In this document: one piece after another, positions 54,729 through 57,666 of the stretch
How positions within the stretch are numbered: position 1 is the stretch's first letter
Layout: every line of letters starts with the position of its first letter
Assembly (NCBI GenBank): GCA_038203875.1
Contig: JBBRDN010000004.1
Coordinates: 1 to 57,666 of the forward strand
Direction: 5' to 3'
Length of the DNA: 57,666 nt
Source of the DNA: CANJSG01 sp038203875
GTDB taxonomy: Bacteria; Verrucomicrobiota; Verrucomicrobiia; Limisphaerales; CANJSG01
The notes under the pieces: model-generated
Database searches by the model: none
What the model was told of the DNA's origin: nothing
The model's input: the letters and a program-made list of their open reading frames with translations, nothing else
Translations under genes and position numbers: made by a program

Positions 54729-55349
54729 ATGAGCTCCTTTGACCGCATCAACCGCCGGACGCACCTCTACCTCGGCCTGGTTCTCTTTCCATGGGTGCTG
54801 ATGTATGGCGTCAGCTCATTCGTCATCAGCCATCATGGCTCGTGGTTCAAGCCGGTGAATCAGCCTGTTTGGGAACCGTTGTTCGACCGGACCTACAAAC
54901 ATTCCGTTCCAGACGACGCGATCTCCACCACCGAAGCCGGCCGCCAACTGCTCCGCGCTGTGGCCGCGGGAATCCTCAAAGACAACAATCTTGAAGGCGC
55001 CTTCTACGCCCAACGCCCCAATCCCGGCGAACTGCGGATCACTCGCAGCACCTTCTTCGATCAGACACGCCTGATCTACTCGATCAAGGACCAGACGCTG
55101 CGCGGCGAACGGCAGCGCTCAAGCTGGGACGGTGCGGTTCTGAGGATGCATACCCGGAACGGCTACGATCAGCCGCTTTTTCTGACCAAAATGTGGGCCT
55201 TCACCGTGGACCTGACCTGCGTCACGATGATCGTTTGGGTGGCCTCCGGAATCATCATGTGGTGGCGGCTGGCAAAGGTGCGTGTCTGGGGCGCCATCGC
55301 CCTTGCGGGTGGCGCTGCGTCGTTCCTGTTTCTGGTATGGACGCTCTGA
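54729..55349 (+). CDS. PepSY-type membrane protein, paralogue B
   Basis: 206 residues with the same layout as its neighbour: RTHLYLGLVLFPWVLMYGVSS at the N-terminus, a soluble middle, then MWAFTVDLTCVTMIVWVASG and a final helix. The two share the HxYLGLxLxPWxLMY and WAFTVDL motifs but the middle domains differ, so this is an old tandem duplication. Histidines in the first helix and RMHTRNGYDQ before the last pair could ligate haem or metal. Last gene of the unit. Confidence 0.75.
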   Translation: MSSFDRINRRTHLYLGLVLFPWVLMYGVSSFVISHHGSWFKPVNQPVWEPLFDRTYKHSVPDDAISTTEAGRQLLRAVAAGILKDNNLEGAFYAQRPNPGELRITRSTFFDQTRLIYSIKDQTLRGERQRSSWDGAVLRMHTRNGYDQPLFLTKMWAFTVDLTCVTMIVWVASGIIMWWRLAKVRVWGAIALAGGAASFLFLVWTL

Positions 55350-55437
55350 CGCCGGAGCCCGTCGATCCCCAAGGCCCGTCCTGTGGCGGCGGATAGAAGA
55401 AGAATCCCGGGAAATCATGGCAACGACGCGCCAGGAC

Positions 55438-56901
55438 TCACTTGAATGGCAGGAACGCGGAGCATAGGAGCGTCAGGATCAGGCCTGAAACGCTGATCGT
55501 CGTCACGATCACGGTCCAACTCTGGAGCGTCTCCTTCTCCGTGAAACCGCTCAGCTTGCTCACCGTCCAGAAGCCGCTGTCGTTCATCCAGGACAGGATT
55601 TTCGAGCCGAACCCGATCGCCAGGAAGATGTAGGCCGGATGATACGGGAGCGGCGCGCCCTGGATCATCGGGTAGATCATGCTCGAGGTGGTTAGCATCG
55701 CAACGGTCGCGGAACCCTGCGCGATCCGGATCACGGCCGACACCGACCAAGCCAGTAGGACCAGGCTGACCTCTTTTCCTTCGACGAGCGCCTTGATGGC
55801 GTCTCCCACGCCCGCGTTCTTGAGCATGAACCCGAACGCGCCGCCCGCGCTCGAGATGAGGATGATCACACCCGCCGTCGCGAACGGCCCGCTGATGCGC
55901 TCGGAGACCTTGGCAAGGGTAAGCCCGCGTTGCCGCATCAGCAGCGCCACGGCCAGGCCCGCCCCGATCATCAGGGCGACGTTCCGGTTGCCGAGAAACT
56001 CGAGAGCGGAATACATCGCGGGAAAGTCTTTCGCCGCCCCGAACACGCCCGCGAAGGACGCGCCGCCGATCAACAGCACCGGCGCCAGCACCGGCGCCAA
56101 CGCCCACCCCAGCGAGGGAAGTTCGCTCTCGGGCCGGGTCACGATGGCCTGCAGCTCTTCGGCCGAACTTCCGCCCATGTCGCGCATCGGGGCATCAATC
56201 CGCCGGCTGACCAGCACGGCGACGGTCCAGCCGAGCAACGCCGGAATGATGCCCGCCACGATTCCCACGATGATCGTCAGACCCACGTCGAGATGGAGGT
56301 TCTCCGCCATTCCCAACGGCCCGGGATGCGGCGCGACGAGCGAGTGGGTGACGGTTCCGCCGCAGCAGATCGCCAGGACGAAGAGCATGTAGTTCCGGCC
56401 GGTGCGCAGCCGAAGCCCCTTCGCCAGCGGCAGGAGGAGCATGAAGAAGGTCTCGAAGAAGATCGGGATCGAAAGCAGGTAGCTGCTGGCGAAGAGCCCG
56501 TGGGCGGCGCGCTTCTCACCGAAGAGCGCCAGGAATCGCCTCACCACCTTGTCCGCGCCGCCGCTCTCCACGAGGCATGTGCCGATGACCGAAGCGAGGG
56601 CGATGACCACGCCGATCTTGGCCGCGATGGCTCCGAAACCTTCCGTCGTCAGTTCGGCAGCCTGCACCCAGTGGCTGCGTTCCTTCTTTGGCGTTGCCGG
56701 CATCGTGCCGTGTTCGCCGGGCAGTTTTTCCGTAAGGAGGCCCGCGAGCAACGCCACGAAGATCAGCGCGAAGAACGCGTGCAAGCGGACGACCGTGACC
56801 AATACGACGATGGTGACCAGGCAGATGCCCAAGATGGCGAAGGGCCACATCGAGGTGGAGCCGGCCGGAACGGCGGCAAGGAGATTGAACATCATGGGCA
56901 C
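55438..56901 (-). CDS. GntP-family gluconate/organic acid permease
   Basis: 487 residues, about 12-14 membrane helices. Conserved GntP segments SIPIFFETFFMLLLPLAKGL, APHPGPLGMAENLHLDVG and GSATVAMLTTSSMIYP, plus the C-terminal SKILSWMNDSGFWTVSK. Imports gluconate or related sugar acids with protons. A ~40-residue soluble insert occurs near 60-100 (LPGEHGTMPATPKKERSHW), longer than in E. coli GntP. No gluconate kinase is nearby. Convergent with the PepSY unit. Confidence 0.9.
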   Translation of the reverse strand: MPMMFNLLAAVPAGSTSMWPFAILGICLVTIVVLVTVVRLHAFFALIFVALLAGLLTEKLPGEHGTMPATPKKERSHWVQAAELTTEGFGAIAAKIGVVIALASVIGTCLVESGGADKVVRRFLALFGEKRAAHGLFASSYLLSIPIFFETFFMLLLPLAKGLRLRTGRNYMLFVLAICCGGTVTHSLVAPHPGPLGMAENLHLDVGLTIIVGIVAGIIPALLGWTVAVLVSRRIDAPMRDMGGSSAEELQAIVTRPESELPSLGWALAPVLAPVLLIGGASFAGVFGAAKDFPAMYSALEFLGNRNVALMIGAGLAVALLMRQRGLTLAKVSERISGPFATAGVIILISSAGGAFGFMLKNAGVGDAIKALVEGKEVSLVLLAWSVSAVIRIAQGSATVAMLTTSSMIYPMIQGAPLPYHPAYIFLAIGFGSKILSWMNDSGFWTVSKLSGFTEKETLQSWTVIVTTISVSGLILTLLCSAFLPFK

Positions 56902-57037
56902 GGGTTGGGCGGTGGAACCGCGCCAGTCCGCCAGAACGCGATTGACCGATCAAGACGCATGACGGGGACAGCGGAGAAAGTGCTGAAGCGATGCCACGCA
57001 GGAATCGTTGGCCCGCTGGTTCCAATCTTCTCCGCGG

Positions 57038-57439
57038 CTAGATCCCCTTTCGGATGTCCGTCATCAACACCTGGGACAACTGCTGGTCACCGAACACGCC
57101 GAACCGGATTGAGATCTCGGTCGTCGACTCGGTCACCTGCTTTAGGCGGATCGTGACCTTGGTGTCGTCGACCGTCCGCGCAATGACCGTGGCCGACGTT
57201 GCAGAGGCGTCTTCGTTGATCTTGGGATACTTCGCACGCACCAGGGCCGCGTTGCACGCCGCCAGGGCCTTGGTTAAGGGCGCGTTCACGTAGCCTTCAA
57301 GGTCGCCGCGCACATAACCGACACCACCGGCCGCCGCTCCGGCCGCCACCACGGCCACGCAGCCGGTCTGAGTGACCAGCAGAAATCCCGCGAACAACGG
57401 GACAAGAACGAGCGCAAGCAGGCGGCGGATTCGAGACAT
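57038..57439 (-). CDS. DUF3568-like lipoprotein
   Basis: 133 residues from ATG 57439; signal peptide ends at lipobox VTQTGC. The mature part has a small-residue stretch (VAVVAAGAAAGGVGYVRGDLEG), typical of DUF3568 proteins, then one alpha/beta domain ending FGVFGDQQLSQVLMTDIRKGI. Role unknown. A second, related gene lies 65 bp upstream on the same strand. Confidence 0.75.
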   Translation of the reverse strand: MSRIRRLLALVLVPLFAGFLLVTQTGCVAVVAAGAAAGGVGYVRGDLEGYVNAPLTKALAACNAALVRAKYPKINEDASATSATVIARTVDDTKVTIRLKQVTESTTEISIRFGVFGDQQLSQVLMTDIRKGI

Positions 57440-57504
57440 GCGATCACTAGAGGGCAGAACAGGAATTCGGAAAGCGGAATGTGGCAGTCCCACCCGACTC
57501 CGGC

Positions 57505-57666
57505 TCACAAGCGCTTCTTGATCTCCTGGACGAACACGGCGGACAGAGGTCGGTCGCCAAACGAGCCGTGGCGGACGAGAACGCGCGTAGTCTTCTCTGG
57601 GAGATTGCGCACGCGGATAAAGACCTTGCCACCGCCTTCGGTCCTGGCGTCGAAGAGGGTGAACGG
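57505..57666 (-). CDS. Second DUF3568-like lipoprotein, C-terminal part
   Basis: 53 codons reading from the window edge to a TGA at 57507-57505. The peptide ends VRHGSFGDRPLSAVFVQEIK, clearly parallel to IRFGVFGDQQLSQVLMTDIR at the end of the neighbouring gene (both with a central FGD). So this is the tail of a tandem paralogue whose start lies outside. Confidence 0.7.
   Translation of the reverse strand, partial: PFTLFDARTEGGGKVFIRVRNLPEKTTRVLVRHGSFGDRPLSAVFVQEIKKRL

Overview
GC-rich (roughly 60 %) bacterial chromosome with very tight gene packing. An outer-membrane lifestyle is shown by lpxB (lipid A) and several lipoproteins. The long two-part IspG, the uppS-cdsA-dxr-rseP-ispG envelope cluster, the sulfatase and halogenase-like flavoprotein genes, and the abundance of proteins shared mainly by the PVC superphylum point to Verrucomicrobiota (inference; no rRNA is present to prove it). 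Most of the window is housekeeping chromosome; the accessory material is small and local.

Layout. 1-5.6 kb: end of a lipoprotein gene, ada, lpxB, a secreted purple-acid-phosphatase-like enzyme and three small envelope proteins, closed by a strong terminator. 5.6-9.5 kb (minus strand): a 185-nt rod-shaped RNA with its own terminator that I interpret as 6S RNA, followed by rarA, fthC (5-formyl-THF cyclo-ligase) and rny. 9.6-13.7 kb: a giant one-protein hybrid two-component system. 13.8-21.9 kb: purA, a hicB/hicA toxin-antitoxin pair, then uppS, cdsA, dxr, rseP, ispG (isoprenoid carrier, phospholipid and envelope stress functions). 22-32 kb: glgC (minus), glmS, cysS, a DUF1573-cytochrome c fusion, tmk, a MoxR/DUF58 pair, acpP-fabF.

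32.2-37.3 kb is the accessory spot. guaA is followed 1 kb later by a decayed second copy of its own last ~90 bases; between the copies lie a zinc-ribbon membrane protein and a truncated YdeI-like gene. The 3' end of guaA is a known integration site of genomic islands, so this looks like the scar of one. Directly beyond the second copy is a 607-residue protein with an N-terminal SLOG/LSDAT (TRPM-type nucleotide-ligand) domain and two two-helix membrane blocks, a domain pattern predicted from comparative genomics to sense a nucleotide signal and act as a membrane effector in biological conflict. This is the best candidate for an undescribed system here.

37.4-57.7 kb: recG, halogenase-like flavoprotein, sulfatase and MFS transporter in a row; icd, dxs and xseB on the minus strand; a secreted phosphodiesterase-fold protein; a short GspE/PilB ATPase; a MiaE-like hydroxylase; a cyclic-nucleotide-domain histidine kinase; an unusual four-gene cluster (HupE-type N-terminal domain, DUF3500, two PepSY-type membrane proteins); a GntP-family permease; and two tandem DUF3568-like lipoproteins, the second cut by the window end. 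Several recognisable promoters have an 17-19 bp spacer, and several genes have a -10-like box only 6-9 bases from the start codon, suggesting leaderless mRNAs.
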